From NCBI RefSeq assembly GCF_900069005.2, contig NZ_LN831279.1, positions 1,279,853 through 1,343,852 on the forward strand: a stretch of 64,000 bases of DNA, given 5' to 3'. Below the pieces are notes generated by a model. The model was not told where the DNA came from. It saw only the letters and a list, made by a program, of their open reading frames with translations, and searched no databases. The first letter of the stretch is position 1; every line of letters starts with the position of its first letter. The position numbers and the translations under genes were made by a program. Positions 26,772-36,219 of the stretch are shown in pieces. This DNA comes from Paenibacillus sp. GM2 (lineage in GTDB: Bacteria; Bacillota; Bacilli; Paenibacillales; Paenibacillaceae).

Positions 26772-28325
26772 GTGGCTAAAGAAACCAAGGATTACTCCAA
26801 GTATTTTGATTTTTCGGACGCTAAAGTCATCTCGGAGGACGAACGAGGGAAGAAGATCAGAATCCGCGGACGGGAGATCCAAATCTTGTCGGAACCGAAC
26901 AGCCGAATTGAGAAGCAGCGTGGCAAGGAAGAGATCAAAGTGCTATATGACAATATGGTACCGGAGGAGCTTCGGCATATTGGACTCGGCAAGCACTATA
27001 TTGTGTATACGTTTGGTTGCCAAATGAATGAGCATGACAGTGAGACGATCAAGGGCCTTCTGGAGCAGATGGGTTATCAGCCCACGGAGGATCGTAAGGA
27101 AGCGGATATTATTCTGTACAATACCTGTGCGATCCGCGAGAATGCCGAAGACAAAGTATTCGGTGAACTTGGGCATATGAAAGTATTGAAAATGGAGAAG
27201 CCGGATTTACTGCTCGGCGTATGCGGCTGCATGTCGCAGGAAGAGGGCATTGTCAACCGGATCTTGCAGAAGCATGGTTTTGTAGATATGATCTTCGGTA
27301 CGCATAATATTCATCGTCTGCCTTATTTGATTCAGGAGGCACTGTTCGGTAAAGAGATGGTGGTCGAGGTCTGGTCCAAGGAAGGCGACATTATCGAAAA
27401 CCTGCCGAAGAAACGCGAAGGCATGCGCGCTTGGGTGAATATTATGTATGGCTGTGACAAGTTCTGTACATATTGCATTGTTCCATTCACACGTGGGAAG
27501 GAGCGAAGCCGCAGGCCAGAGGATGTCATCGCCGAAGTGAGGGAACTGGCACGGCAGGGCTTCAAGGAGATTACGCTACTGGGTCAGAATGTGAATGCTT
27601 ACGGCAAGGATTTTACCGATATCGATTACCGATTCGGGGATTTAATGGATGACATCCATAAGATCAATATTCCGCGCATTCGCTTTACGACCTCACATCC
27701 GCGCGATTTCGATGATCATCTGATTGAAGTATTGGCGAAGGGCGGCAATTTGGTGGAGCATATTCACCTTCCGGTACAGTCGGGCAGCAGCGCTGTTCTG
27801 AAGAAAATGAGCCGCAAATATACGCGCGAGAGCTATTTGGAGCTCGCTGCGAAAATTAAGGCTGCAATACCCAATGTAGTGCTGACAACAGACATCATCG
27901 TTGGCTTCCCGGGGGAGACGGATGAGCAGTTCGAGGAGACGTTGTCCTTGGTTCGTGAAGTCGGTTTTGATTCGGCATTTACATTTATATATTCGCCGCG
28001 GGAAGGCACACCGGCAGCGGTCATGGAAGATAATGTGCCGATGGAAGTGAAGAAGCAGCGACTGCAGCGGTTGAATGAGACGATCAACGAATACAGCCGC
28101 AAGTTTAATGATGCGCTTCGTGGTGAAATTGTTGAAGTATTGGTCGAAGGGGAGAGCAAGCGGAATTCGAATATCCTCTCCGGCCGAACAAGAACGAACA
28201 AGCTCGTTCATTTTGAAGGAAGCACCGATTTGATTGGCAAATTCGTCATGGTAGAAATCACCGAGCCGATGACCTGGTATATTAAGGGGAATATCTTACC
28301 GGAGAGCATCACTTCCGTGTCTTGA
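26772..28325 (+). CDS. miaB: tRNA-2-methylthio-N6-dimethylallyladenosine synthase MiaB
   Basis: 517 aa radical-SAM methylthiotransferase acting on i6A37 of tRNAs that read UNN codons. About 65 extra N-terminal residues precede the UPF0004 domain, as in Bacillus YmcB. Motifs: [32 protein letters not shown], radical-SAM CxxxCxxC in [20 protein letters not shown], and a C-terminal TRAM domain. The GTG start has AGGGAGTGAG upstream. It directly precedes ricA, the B. subtilis ymcB-ymcA order. Confidence 0.96.
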   Translation: MAKETKDYSKYFDFSDAKVISEDERGKKIRIRGREIQILSEPNSRIEKQRGKEEIKVLYDNMVPEELRHIGLGKHYIVYTFGCQMNEHDSETIKGLLEQMGYQPTEDRKEADIILYNTCAIRENAEDKVFGELGHMKVLKMEKPDLLLGVCGCMSQEEGIVNRILQKHGFVDMIFGTHNIHRLPYLIQEALFGKEMVVEVWSKEGDIIENLPKKREGMRAWVNIMYGCDKFCTYCIVPFTRGKERSRRPEDVIAEVRELARQGFKEITLLGQNVNAYGKDFTDIDYRFGDLMDDIHKINIPRIRFTTSHPRDFDDHLIEVLAKGGNLVEHIHLPVQSGSSAVLKKMSRKYTRESYLELAAKIKAAIPNVVLTTDIIVGFPGETDEQFEETLSLVREVGFDSAFTFIYSPREGTPAAVMEDNVPMEVKKQRLQRLNETINEYSRKFNDALRGEIVEVLVEGESKRNSNILSGRTRTNKLVHFEGSTDLIGKFVMVEITEPMTWYIKGNILPESITSVS

Positions 28326-28396
28326 TTAGGCGATGGAAACCGCCCGAACGAATAAGAACTCTACTAACCGAAAGCATATGATGAGGAGGGAAAACC

Positions 28397-28855
28397 TTGA
28401 CGCAGCAACATCAACAGCAAACCGATTGCGGGATTCCAAAGTTTGATTCCCGGGATACGGTAATTCGCGAAGATATTATGGCAAAAGCGAAGGAATTGGC
28501 CGCCTTGATCGGCACTAGCGAGGAAGTTCAGCAATTTAAGAAAGCCGAGCAAAAAATTCAGAGGCATGATAAGGTGCAAAGTTTAATTAGCACCATCAAG
28601 AAGAAGCAGAAGGAAATCGTTGCCTTCGAAAGCTTTCAGAACAAAGCAATGGTGGATAAGATCGAAGCTGAAATTTCAGCATTGCAGGATGAATTAGACA
28701 ATATTCCACTCGTTACTGATTTTCAGCAAAGCCAGAGTGATATCAACTATTTGCTGCAGCTTGTCATTTCGGTAATAAGCGATACTGTGTCACAGAAGGT
28801 AAATGTAGAGACAGGAAGCGGAGAGCCGGCAACGACTTCCGGCTATGGAGATTAA
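28397..28855 (+). CDS. ricA: RicA (YmcA), RicAFT complex / RNase Y specificity factor
   Basis: 152 aa. The YlbF/YmcA helical domain covers residues 30-135 (AKELAALIGTSEEVQQFKKA ... LVTDFQQSQSDINYLLQLVI). With RicF (YlbF) and RicT (YaaT) it forms an FeS-containing complex that directs RNase Y cleavage and speeds Spo0A phosphorelay output. TTG 28397 is 6 bases after GAGGAGGG. The gene lies directly after miaB and probably shares its transcript. The rny and ymdB genes are in the same window. Confidence 0.9.
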   Translation: MTQQHQQQTDCGIPKFDSRDTVIREDIMAKAKELAALIGTSEEVQQFKKAEQKIQRHDKVQSLISTIKKKQKEIVAFESFQNKAMVDKIEAEISALQDELDNIPLVTDFQQSQSDINYLLQLVISVISDTVSQKVNVETGSGEPATTSGYGD

Positions 28856-28869
28856 TGACGTAATTAGTC

Positions 28870-28899
28870 GGTGCGGAAGTATGCTTCCGCACCTTTTTA
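28870..28899 (+). terminator. Intrinsic terminator after ricA
   Basis: Perfect 10-bp stem GGTGCGGAAG/CTTCCGCACC, loop TATG, then TTTTT. Confidence 0.95.
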
Positions 28900-28960
28900 T
28901 TGATTGCTGAATCGGCGCCTTGAAGAGAAGATGGCCTAGAAAATAAGGAGGTAGCGATTC

Positions 28961-29353
28961 ATGGATTGGTCAGAAATTATGCTGAAGGAGCAAATGAGCT
29001 TCTCAGGCGATTTGGGTATGAAATTCAACCAGATTGATAAGGAATGTGTGGAGCTCGAGCTGGAGATCCAGGAGAAGCATTTAAACTATGTTGGCATCGT
29101 GCATGGAGGGGTTTTGTCCTCGCTGATGGATCAAGCAATGGGAACCCTGGTTGGCGCGATTAAGGGACGCCTTGGGGTTACGACGCATTTGAATGTTAAT
29201 TTCCTGCATGCAGCTAAAGCAGGGGCCATCAAAACCTATGCTTATCCTGTACACGAGACTTTCCGTACGATGACCTGCCGTGCAGAAGTGCGTGACTGCA
29301 ATGATGAGCTTTGCTGCGTGGCTACCGGTACTTTCCGTTTGCCTCGCGAGTGA
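28961..29353 (+). CDS. PaaI-type hotdog-fold thioesterase
   Basis: 130 aa, the normal family length. The hotdog motif GIVHGGVLSSLMDQAMGTLV places the conserved HGG at the start of the central helix, followed by the beta strands VTTHLNVNFL and AKAGAIKTYAY. Such enzymes hydrolyse acyl-CoA or related thioesters; the substrate is unknown. AAGGAGGT lies 8 bases before the ATG. It stands alone between ricA and a repeat-filled gap. Confidence 0.88.
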   Translation: MDWSEIMLKEQMSFSGDLGMKFNQIDKECVELELEIQEKHLNYVGIVHGGVLSSLMDQAMGTLVGAIKGRLGVTTHLNVNFLHAAKAGAIKTYAYPVHETFRTMTCRAEVRDCNDELCCVATGTFRLPRE

Positions 29354-29517
29354 GCGAAGATAAACGACGGGACAGATTATGGCAGGCAAACACATGTGAT
29401 TAACCCTATTATTGATTAATAAGATTAATAAGGAAGCTGTATTTTCTTTTATTGCATTTTTCGTCCTTAGGGTAGAATGTTATATAATAATAGGTTCTAG
29501 TAAGTGCTCCAACGGTT

Positions 29518-29790
29518 GGGTTTTCAGCATCAAAGCGGATGCTTCCGAAGTGCGTTTTTCCATTAAGCTTCACCCGGTTGATGTTAGGGACAAGCGGAGC
29601 TACAGGTTTTCACAGAAACGACTTCGGAAGCATGTGCTTAAAGTTTTTACATGAGCATCTGAGATGTTTGCAGAGGAAACATAATCCGGCAAGCATATGC
29701 ATGTGCTCGGCTGAATTCAGGATTCGATGTTGGGTTACTGCTTCTTGGGGTTACTTGCGTAATCAAAAGGGGACCTTTGAATGAACTTAA
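29518..29790. repeat. Compound intergenic repeat before the NrtR-like gene
   Basis: The 478-base gap 29354-29831 has no convincing gene. A 13-bp perfect inverted repeat ATGCTTCCGAAGT (29539-29551) / ACTTCGGAAGCAT (29621-29633) forms the core of one element, related to those near 18493 and 32300. From about 29708 a second element begins CGGCTGAATTCAGGATTCGA, which recurs almost identically at about 37361. Short frames here are repeat-derived. Confidence 0.7.
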
Positions 29791-29831
29791 GGGCGTTATC
29801 ATTATGACTGATGTGGTGATGGTGAATCGTG

Positions 29832-30617
29832 ATGAGTAAAGAACAAGAGCAAGAGAGGACCAAGGGTGTGATGGAGGTTAAGAAATATCGCACTCCGGAC
29901 GGAATTCCGGCGGATATCGTGATGTTTACTTTGACCCGTCAGGAGAGAAAGGCCTCGACCAAATCTTTGCCAAGGTTTGATCTGAAGGTCATGCTGATTC
30001 GCAGAAGAAGCTGGCCGTTTGCGGGGGCATGGGCATTGCCGGGCGGATTTTGCCAGGAGGATGAATCGCTGTACGAGACGGCGAGAAGAGAACTGAAGGA
30101 AGAGACCGGGGTTGACGGACATCATCTGGAATATCTCGGCGTATACAGTAAGCCAGGCCGCGACCCGCGCGGGTGGATTATTTCACACGCTTTCTTCGCC
30201 CTGGTTGAGGAATGGGTGATCGAGAAGCGGCAAGCTGCGGATGATGCCCAGGAAGTGGGGCTGTTTCCGGTGCGCGAGGCGCTTGAAGAGCTGCAGCTGG
30301 CTTTTGACCATCGTGAAATATTGCAGGATGCCTATTTAAGAATCCAGCAGCAGATGCTGCATACAACCATTGCCAAGCAGTTCCTGCCCCCCCATTTTAC
30401 GCTGGGCGAGCTTTATCAGGTGATTCAGACGGTGGTACCTGATTTTGCAGAGCTCAATTTTATTCGTAAAATTACTTCCACACGGAGCAGGCAGGGCATT
30501 CTGGAAGAGGTTCGCGACGAAAACGGCAAGCCGATGTTGTCCAACCAGTATTCCCAGCGTCCGGCACAGCTCTATCGATTTACGGATTTTACACCTCAGT
30601 TATCGATTTACACATAG
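29832..30617 (+). CDS. NrtR-like Nudix-related transcriptional regulator
   Basis: 261 aa. The Nudix box is intact (GFCQEDESLYETARRELKEE then TGV, around residue 75), so ADP-ribose or a related ligand may be bound or hydrolysed. The C-terminal 90 residues form a winged-helix domain (PPHFTLGELYQVIQTVVPDF ... RPAQLYRF), the layout of NrtR regulators of NAD metabolism. The gene directly precedes nicotinate phosphoribosyltransferase, a typical NrtR target. ATG 29832 is used; GTG 29829 is adjacent and the ribosome site is weak. A plain Nudix hydrolase is the alternative. Confidence 0.8.
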   Translation: MSKEQEQERTKGVMEVKKYRTPDGIPADIVMFTLTRQERKASTKSLPRFDLKVMLIRRRSWPFAGAWALPGGFCQEDESLYETARRELKEETGVDGHHLEYLGVYSKPGRDPRGWIISHAFFALVEEWVIEKRQAADDAQEVGLFPVREALEELQLAFDHREILQDAYLRIQQQMLHTTIAKQFLPPHFTLGELYQVIQTVVPDFAELNFIRKITSTRSRQGILEEVRDENGKPMLSNQYSQRPAQLYRFTDFTPQLSIYT

Positions 30618-30661
30618 AGTAAGTATTTAAGTAGCTCGGCCGGATTTTGGCCTCATTTATG

Positions 30662-30700
30662 AATAGGGCAGAGGGGATTACCTGCTGCCTCTTTTTTGTC
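30662..30700 (+). terminator. Probable terminator before pncB
   Basis: AGGGCAGAGG pairs imperfectly with CCTGCTGCCTCT, followed by TTTTTT. It may also be the leader control point of pncB. Confidence 0.6.
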
Positions 30701-30728
30701 ATCAGGATGGATAGAGAGGGCGAGGACC

Positions 30729-32192
30729 ATGTACTGTACAGATATGGCGTTACATACGGATAAGTATCAAATCAATATGATCTATGCACACTGGCTGAAT
30801 GGTACCCATCTGAAGCAAACCGTATTCGAAGCTTACTTTCGCAAGTTGCCGTTCGGGAATGGATATGCGGTATTTGCGGGGTTGGAACGGATTGTAAACT
30901 ATATATCCGGTTTGAAATTTACGGAAGAGGACCTCAGCTATTTGGCAACGCAGGAGGAGAATTATCAGCCGGAATTCCTGGACCTGCTGCGCAGCTTCCG
31001 CTTTAGCGGCAATATCTATTCCTTTAAAGAGGGGGCTTTGTGCTTCCCGAATGAGCCTTTGATTCGTGTGGAAGGCACCATTATGGAGACTCAGCTTGTG
31101 GAGACGGCGCTGCTTAACTTCATGAACTTCCAGACGTTGATCGCGACCAAGGCATCGCGCATTAAGCGAGTGGCTGAGCATGATACCTTGATGGAGTTCG
31201 GAACGCGCCGTGCTCAGGAAGCCGATGCGGCGATCTGGGGAGCGAGGGCCACATATATCTCGGGATTTGATGCAACATCAAACCTGTTGGCCGGCAAAGT
31301 ATTTGGAATCCCGACCAAAGGGACGCACGCGCATTCCTGGGTCCAGATTTTCGATTCCGAGGAAGAGGCATTTGATATCTATGCCAAGGCGCTGCCGGAT
31401 CAGGTATCGCTGTTAGTTGATACGTTCGATACGCTGGAGAGCGGTGTGCCAAATGCCATCAAGACGGCACACAAGCTTGAGGAAGCCGGCAAACGTCTCG
31501 GCAGCATCCGTATTGATAGCGGCGACCTTGCCTATCTGTCTATTAAGGCCCGCAGGATGCTGGATGATGCTGGACTTCCTTATGTGAAGATTGTCGCCTC
31601 CAACGACTTGGACGAGAATACGATCTTTAACCTGAAGGCACAAGGGGCGAGAATCGATTCCTGGGGAGTCGGAACACAGCTCATAACAGCAGCGGACCAG
31701 CCGGCGCTAGGCGGGGTGTATAAGCTGGTGGAGCGCGAGTATAATGGCGTGATGGAGCCAACGATCAAGATCTCCGGCAATCCGGAGAAGGTAACTTCTC
31801 CAGGCAAGAAGGATGTGCTGCGGATTGTCAGCAAGGAGAGCTGCAAGTGCATCGCCGACTACGTTTGCTTCCCGCATGAACAGCAGGCCCGGACAGGCGG
31901 CAATTTGCGGCTGTTCGATCCTGTGCATCCTTATATTAAGAAGTCCGTGAAAGATTATGAGGCAATCCCGATGCTGCAACCGATTTTTGAGCAGGGGGAA
32001 TTAGTTTATGATATGCCTACTTTGGAGGAGATCAAAGCCTACCATAAAGAGCAGGTTGACATGTTCTGGCCGGAATATTTGCGCAAATTAAATCCAGAAA
32101 TCTATCGTGTCAGATTAAGCCAGGAGGCATGGGAGCTTCGGCAGAGAATGATTGAGGAACGGCTTAGCGTACATGAGGTTATAGAGGAATAA
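30729..32192 (+). CDS. pncB: Nicotinate phosphoribosyltransferase
   Basis: 487 aa. It converts nicotinate and PRPP to nicotinate mononucleotide, the entry of the Preiss-Handler NAD salvage route. Family marks are LHTDKYQINMIYAHWLNGTH at the start, FEAYFRKLPFGNGYAVFAGL, and the substrate-binding EFGTRRAQEADAAIWGARAT and GTHAHSWVQIF. ATG 30729 has GAGAGGG 8 bases upstream; ATG 30744 is an alternative. The NrtR-like regulator lies 111 bases upstream. Confidence 0.95.
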   Translation: MYCTDMALHTDKYQINMIYAHWLNGTHLKQTVFEAYFRKLPFGNGYAVFAGLERIVNYISGLKFTEEDLSYLATQEENYQPEFLDLLRSFRFSGNIYSFKEGALCFPNEPLIRVEGTIMETQLVETALLNFMNFQTLIATKASRIKRVAEHDTLMEFGTRRAQEADAAIWGARATYISGFDATSNLLAGKVFGIPTKGTHAHSWVQIFDSEEEAFDIYAKALPDQVSLLVDTFDTLESGVPNAIKTAHKLEEAGKRLGSIRIDSGDLAYLSIKARRMLDDAGLPYVKIVASNDLDENTIFNLKAQGARIDSWGVGTQLITAADQPALGGVYKLVEREYNGVMEPTIKISGNPEKVTSPGKKDVLRIVSKESCKCIADYVCFPHEQQARTGGNLRLFDPVHPYIKKSVKDYEAIPMLQPIFEQGELVYDMPTLEEIKAYHKEQVDMFWPEYLRKLNPEIYRVRLSQEAWELRQRMIEERLSVHEVIEE

Positions 32193-32208
32193 TCTATTTA
32201 TAGACCAG

Positions 32209-32246
32209 GACTGCTTGCAGGCGTTCGCTTGCGGCAGTCTTTTTTG
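32209..32246 (+). terminator. Intrinsic terminator after pncB
   Basis: GACTGC-TTGCAGGCG pairs with CGCTTGCG-GCAGTC, then TTTTTT. Confidence 0.9.
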
Positions 32247-32299
32247 CGTGCAATAAAATTATTTCTCGGGAAAGCGCAAAAATCGATTTTTTTAGAGAT

Positions 32300-32480
32300 T
32301 AGCTGCTCCTGTACCCCAACAAGGATAGTTTCCGAAGTCGTTTTCTGCGAAAACGTGGAGCTCCTCGCTTCCGGCTCTAGCTTCATCCAACTGAATGCAA
32401 AAAGACGCAGGTCCGAAGCATCAATTTGGTGTTTCGGTGCTGCAGTACTGCGGGACTTCGTTACTGAAAACGGGCCTTTT
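32300..32480. repeat. Degenerate copy of the TTCCGAAGTCGTTTT intergenic repeat
   Basis: The gap 32193-32705 has no gene. From about 32304 it aligns with the reverse complement of 29518-29690: TTCCGAAGTCGTTTTCTGCG (from about 32330), then GAAAACGTGGAGCTCC, and later GGTCCGAAGCATC. This is a second, opposite-facing copy of the same element. Confidence 0.65.
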
Positions 32481-32583
32481 TGAGGCCTTAATTTTAGACA
32501 CAAACAGTGACGAAATTCGACAATACTTAAATTTTGTGACAATCCAAGTAAAAAGCTCTAAATGAGATTGTCCATATGACATT

Positions 32584-32599
32584 TGTTACATTCGTCACA
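32584..32599 (+). promoter_or_regulatory. Possible Fnr-type operator upstream of the second 2-oxoacid oxidoreductase
   Basis: TGTTACATTCGTCACA differs at one position from the B. subtilis Fnr box TGTGA-N6-TCACA. Oxygen-sensitive ferredoxin-linked enzymes are sensible Fnr targets. The -10 region is not clear. Confidence 0.4.
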
Positions 32600-32705
32600 C
32601 TGCTTCTATGATAGATTGAAAAATTAAGTAAGGTCTATTTTTTATCAAATTAATTACTGATTAACGTCGTTATGATCTCGCATTTGCGAAGAAGGGAGCT
32701 ATGAC

Positions 32706-33713
32706 GTGGCACAGTTACCGAAAAAGAACAAGCTTGGATTTTTTGAGATTCGTCTGGAATCCATTGGGGGATTAGGCGCTAATCTGGCTGGCAAAATGCT
32801 GGCGGAGGCTGGCGTAGAAGGAGCGGGCTTCAACGGAGTCAGCTTCTCGTCTTATGGTTCGGAGAAGAAGGGATCGGCGGTTAAGGCGCATATCCGCTTC
32901 TGTGATCTGGATACTCCGATCCGTGATACCTCACCGGTAGAGCGTCCGCATATTGTCGGAATTTTTCAGGAGGCGCTGGCCAAAACCGTAAATGTAATTA
33001 GCGGTATATATGAAGATAGCACGGTCCTCGTGAATTCAACGAAAACACCCAAAGAGCTAAAAGAGAAAATGAAATTAATCGGCGGAACGATCGCAGTGGT
33101 TGATGCTACGGGCATCGCGCTCGAAGAGAAAAACCGCGTAAATATGGCCATGCTGGGGGCTATGTTCAGACTTTGTCCATTCCTTGATCCGCAGACGATG
33201 AAGGATGTTATCCGCAAGTCGCTGGAGAAGAAGTATCCGCAGACGGTTGCACCGGCTTTGGCTACTTTTGAGCGAGGCTATCAGGAGGTAACGTTCGAGA
33301 CGTTCGATCTTCCGGAAGGAGCAAGCATGCCGGAATTTGTACGGATGGACACGCCGGTGCTTGGCTACGAGACGCAACCTATCGGAGGTATTATCTCAAA
33401 TCCGGGCAATAGTATTTTGAAGGACTTGAGCATTTCCCGTTCAGGGATGATGCCCCATTTCGAGGCGGCTTCCTGTATTCATTGCGCCCAGTGCGATAAT
33501 GTATGTCCTGATAATTGCTTCGTCTGGGAAGAACTCCCGGATAAGAAGGGCAGACCCCAGATGTTCCTGAAGGGTATCGACTATCAATATTGCAAAGGCT
33601 GCCTGAAATGTATTCATGCTTGTCCTACAGACGCACTCTCCAAAGCTCGTGAAGAAGAAGGTTATGCAGAGGAGCATCGCGTTCCGCATTTATTCGACCT
33701 GGCCATTCAATAA
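32706..33713 (+). CDS. 2-oxoacid:acceptor oxidoreductase, gamma-delta fusion subunit
   Basis: 335 aa. Residues 10-190 are the gamma domain (FFEIRLESIGGLGANLAGKM). The last 110 residues are a ferredoxin-like delta domain with two [4Fe-4S] motifs, CIHCAQCDNVCPDNC and CKGCLKCIHACP. It belongs with the next gene, 24 bases downstream, in a pyruvate:ferredoxin oxidoreductase-type enzyme. The GTG start has AAGGGAG 7 bases upstream. Unlike KorAB, this enzyme carries its own electron-transfer domain. Confidence 0.92.
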   Translation: MAQLPKKNKLGFFEIRLESIGGLGANLAGKMLAEAGVEGAGFNGVSFSSYGSEKKGSAVKAHIRFCDLDTPIRDTSPVERPHIVGIFQEALAKTVNVISGIYEDSTVLVNSTKTPKELKEKMKLIGGTIAVVDATGIALEEKNRVNMAMLGAMFRLCPFLDPQTMKDVIRKSLEKKYPQTVAPALATFERGYQEVTFETFDLPEGASMPEFVRMDTPVLGYETQPIGGIISNPGNSILKDLSISRSGMMPHFEAASCIHCAQCDNVCPDNCFVWEELPDKKGRPQMFLKGIDYQYCKGCLKCIHACPTDALSKAREEEGYAEEHRVPHLFDLAIQ

Positions 33714-33740
33714 ATCTGAAACAGAAAGGCGGTAACATTG

Positions 33741-36047
33741 ATGGCAATCAATATGGAGAAGGAACAGAGATTAGCCAAGGTGGAAGAACGGATTGTCTAT
33801 GAATCCGGCAATGAGATGGCAGCGTATGCCGCCCATCAGATTAATTATCATATCATGGGGTATTTTCCAATCTCTCCATCGACAGAAGTGGCTCAATTTC
33901 TGGATTTGATGAAGGCGAACGGACAGCATGATATCAAGCTGATCCCATCAGATGGCGAGCATAGCTCGGCCGGTATCTGCTATGGCGCATCCACGGCAGG
34001 CGGTCGTGTCTTTAATGCTACGAGTGCGAACGGTTATATGTATATGCTGGAGCAAATGAACGTGCAATCCGGCACCCGCTTCCCGATGGTCATGAACTTG
34101 GTCTGCCGTTCTATATCCGGCCCGCTCGATATTCATGGCGACCATTCGGATTTGTATTTTGCCTTGAACACAGGCTGGCCTATTCTGATGTGCCGCGATC
34201 CGCAGGCTGTCTATGATATGAATATTCTGGCGCTTAAGCTTGCCGAGGATCCGGAGGTCAGATTGCCTGTTCTGGTTGCTTCGGACGGCTATTTCACGTC
34301 CCACCAAAAACGGCGGGTTCGCACCTTCGCACATAGTAAGGATGTATTGAACTTTGTAGGTGAGCGTCCACCGGCAGGCTTCCCGGACACGCTGGACCGC
34401 AACCATCCGATTACGGTTGGGCCTTACATGAATGAACCGGATTATATCAATAACAAATACCAGCAATCGGAAGCGATGTATAACGCCGAGAAAGTGTTTG
34501 AGAGAATCGCTGGCGAATATGCGGAGCTTACCGGCCGCAAATACCAAATGCTTGATACGTACCGGATGGAGGATGCCGAGGTAGCTGTATTCCTCATGAA
34601 TTCAGCTTCCGAGATCATTAAGGACGTCGTTGACGAGCTGCGGGCACAAGGCATCAAGGCGGGTTCCATCGCACCGAATATGATTCGTCCGTTCCCGCAG
34701 AGGCAAATTGCTGAAGCGCTCAAGAATGTCAAGGCAATTACGGTTGGCGACCGCGCTGATTCCTTTGGTGCCCATGGCGGTAATATGGTGAATGAGATCA
34801 AGGCGGCTTTGTTTACTTACGGCAATCACTCAACGAAAGTGATCAGTCGTATTTACGGCCTTGGCGGCAAAGAGTTCTATGCTGAAGACGGACATAAGCT
34901 GTTCGAACTGGCGATTGAAGCGGCTAAGCATAATAAAGTGGAAGTTCCATTTGATTACTACGGACATACCCCTGGGGATAAGAGCAAAGAGCCCCAACGC
35001 GTATTGAAGCCGATGAAATTCGAGGATTTGAAGACCGGTCTGATTCAGGTAAAAGTGAACGAAGAGACCGGTAAGCTTGGCGTACGGATTCCACCGCTGC
35101 GTGCCTTGACGAAGAAGCCGAAACGGATTGCCCCTGGGCATGGCGCTTGTCCCGGCTGCGGTATATTCTCGGGCCTGGAGTTGTTCTTCAAAGGGATTGA
35201 GGGCGATATCGTAGCGTTGTTCCATACAGGCTGTGCGATGGTGGTCACCACGGGCTACCCGTATTCGTCGCATAAGGCTACCTACATCCACAATCTGTTC
35301 CAGAACGGGGCAGCGACGCTATCCGGCGTAGTTGAGATGTTCTGGGAGCGCAAGCGCAGAGGCGAGCTGGATGAATTTGGACTGCAGGATGATTTCACCT
35401 TCGTGATGGTTACTGGCGACGGCGGGATGGATATCGGCATGGGGCCGGCGATTGGCGCAGCATTGCGCGGACATCGCATGATCATTGTCGAATATGATAA
35501 TGAAGGTTATATGAATACAGGTGCCCAGCTCTCCTACTCGACACCGCTCGGACATCGTACTTCGACTTCGAATATCGGTTCGGTGCAGAAGGGGAAGGTA
35601 TTCCATCATAAAGATACGGCGCAAATTATGGCGGCGACGAATATCCCTTATGTATTTACCGGCAGTGAAGCGTACCCGCAGGATCTGGTGAAGAAGGCTG
35701 CCAAAGCACAGTGGTATGCACAAAATGAAGGGCTCGTCTATGGCAAGATTCTAATCGCCTGCCCGTTGAACTGGATCTCCCCGGATGATGAAGGTACCAA
35801 CATCGTAGATGCTGCGGTAAACTCCTGCTTCTTCCCGTTGTATGAGGTCGAGCATGGACAGACAACGATAACTTATGATCCTGAGGAGAAGAACAAACGG
35901 GTTCCGCTTACGGATTGGCTGAAGACGATGGGCAAGACGCGCCACCTGCTTAAGCCTGAAAATGCCGAAGCGTTAGCTGGATTCGAACAGGAAGTGGATC
36001 GTCGCTGGCAGATTCTGAAGGCGAAGCATGAGAATCCTCTCCTGTAG
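33741..36047 (+). CDS. 2-oxoacid:acceptor oxidoreductase, alpha-beta fusion subunit
   Basis: 768 aa. Residues 1-440 are the alpha (pyrimidine) domain, with the variant GYFPISPSTEVAQFLDLMKA in place of the usual YPITP, and GEHSSAGICYGASTAGGRVF. Residues 470-768 are the TPP-binding beta domain: GHGACPGCGIFSGLELF, HTGCAMVV, GDGGMDIGMGPAIGAALRGH ending near DNEGYMNTGAQLS. Together with the gamma-delta protein it rebuilds a full PFOR-like enzyme in two chains. ATG 33741 follows AAAGGCGGT. The substrate is uncertain. Confidence 0.92.
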   Translation: MAINMEKEQRLAKVEERIVYESGNEMAAYAAHQINYHIMGYFPISPSTEVAQFLDLMKANGQHDIKLIPSDGEHSSAGICYGASTAGGRVFNATSANGYMYMLEQMNVQSGTRFPMVMNLVCRSISGPLDIHGDHSDLYFALNTGWPILMCRDPQAVYDMNILALKLAEDPEVRLPVLVASDGYFTSHQKRRVRTFAHSKDVLNFVGERPPAGFPDTLDRNHPITVGPYMNEPDYINNKYQQSEAMYNAEKVFERIAGEYAELTGRKYQMLDTYRMEDAEVAVFLMNSASEIIKDVVDELRAQGIKAGSIAPNMIRPFPQRQIAEALKNVKAITVGDRADSFGAHGGNMVNEIKAALFTYGNHSTKVISRIYGLGGKEFYAEDGHKLFELAIEAAKHNKVEVPFDYYGHTPGDKSKEPQRVLKPMKFEDLKTGLIQVKVNEETGKLGVRIPPLRALTKKPKRIAPGHGACPGCGIFSGLELFFKGIEGDIVALFHTGCAMVVTTGYPYSSHKATYIHNLFQNGAATLSGVVEMFWERKRRGELDEFGLQDDFTFVMVTGDGGMDIGMGPAIGAALRGHRMIIVEYDNEGYMNTGAQLSYSTPLGHRTSTSNIGSVQKGKVFHHKDTAQIMAATNIPYVFTGSEAYPQDLVKKAAKAQWYAQNEGLVYGKILIACPLNWISPDDEGTNIVDAAVNSCFFPLYEVEHGQTTITYDPEEKNKRVPLTDWLKTMGKTRHLLKPENAEALAGFEQEVDRRWQILKAKHENPLL

Positions 36048-36088
36048 CAACGGGAATTATTCTATAGTTAATATGAAGTAAAGCATGG

Positions 36089-36146
36089 AGCTGGAGATTG
36101 AAATATGCCACAATGAGTGGGTAGATTTCAATCTCCAGCTTTTATT
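36089..36146 (+). terminator. Intrinsic terminator after the alpha-beta gene
   Basis: A perfect 16-bp inverted repeat (36089-36104 with 36125-36140) is followed by TTTTATT. Confidence 0.9.
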
Positions 36147-36219
36147 GTTGTAAAATAGAAATAAATGATTACGACTGATAGATGGCCTTTACCAAGATAG
36201 ATCTAAGGAGGAGTATAAG

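Noticed and set aside
29412..29654. 80-codon plus-strand frame before the NrtR-like gene
   Set aside because: It is encoded by the palindromic repeat element and has no ribosome site or recognisable homology.
32229..32542. Frames of 84-114 codons between pncB and the oxidoreductase genes
   Set aside because: They overlap a degenerate intergenic repeat and start inside the pncB terminator region.
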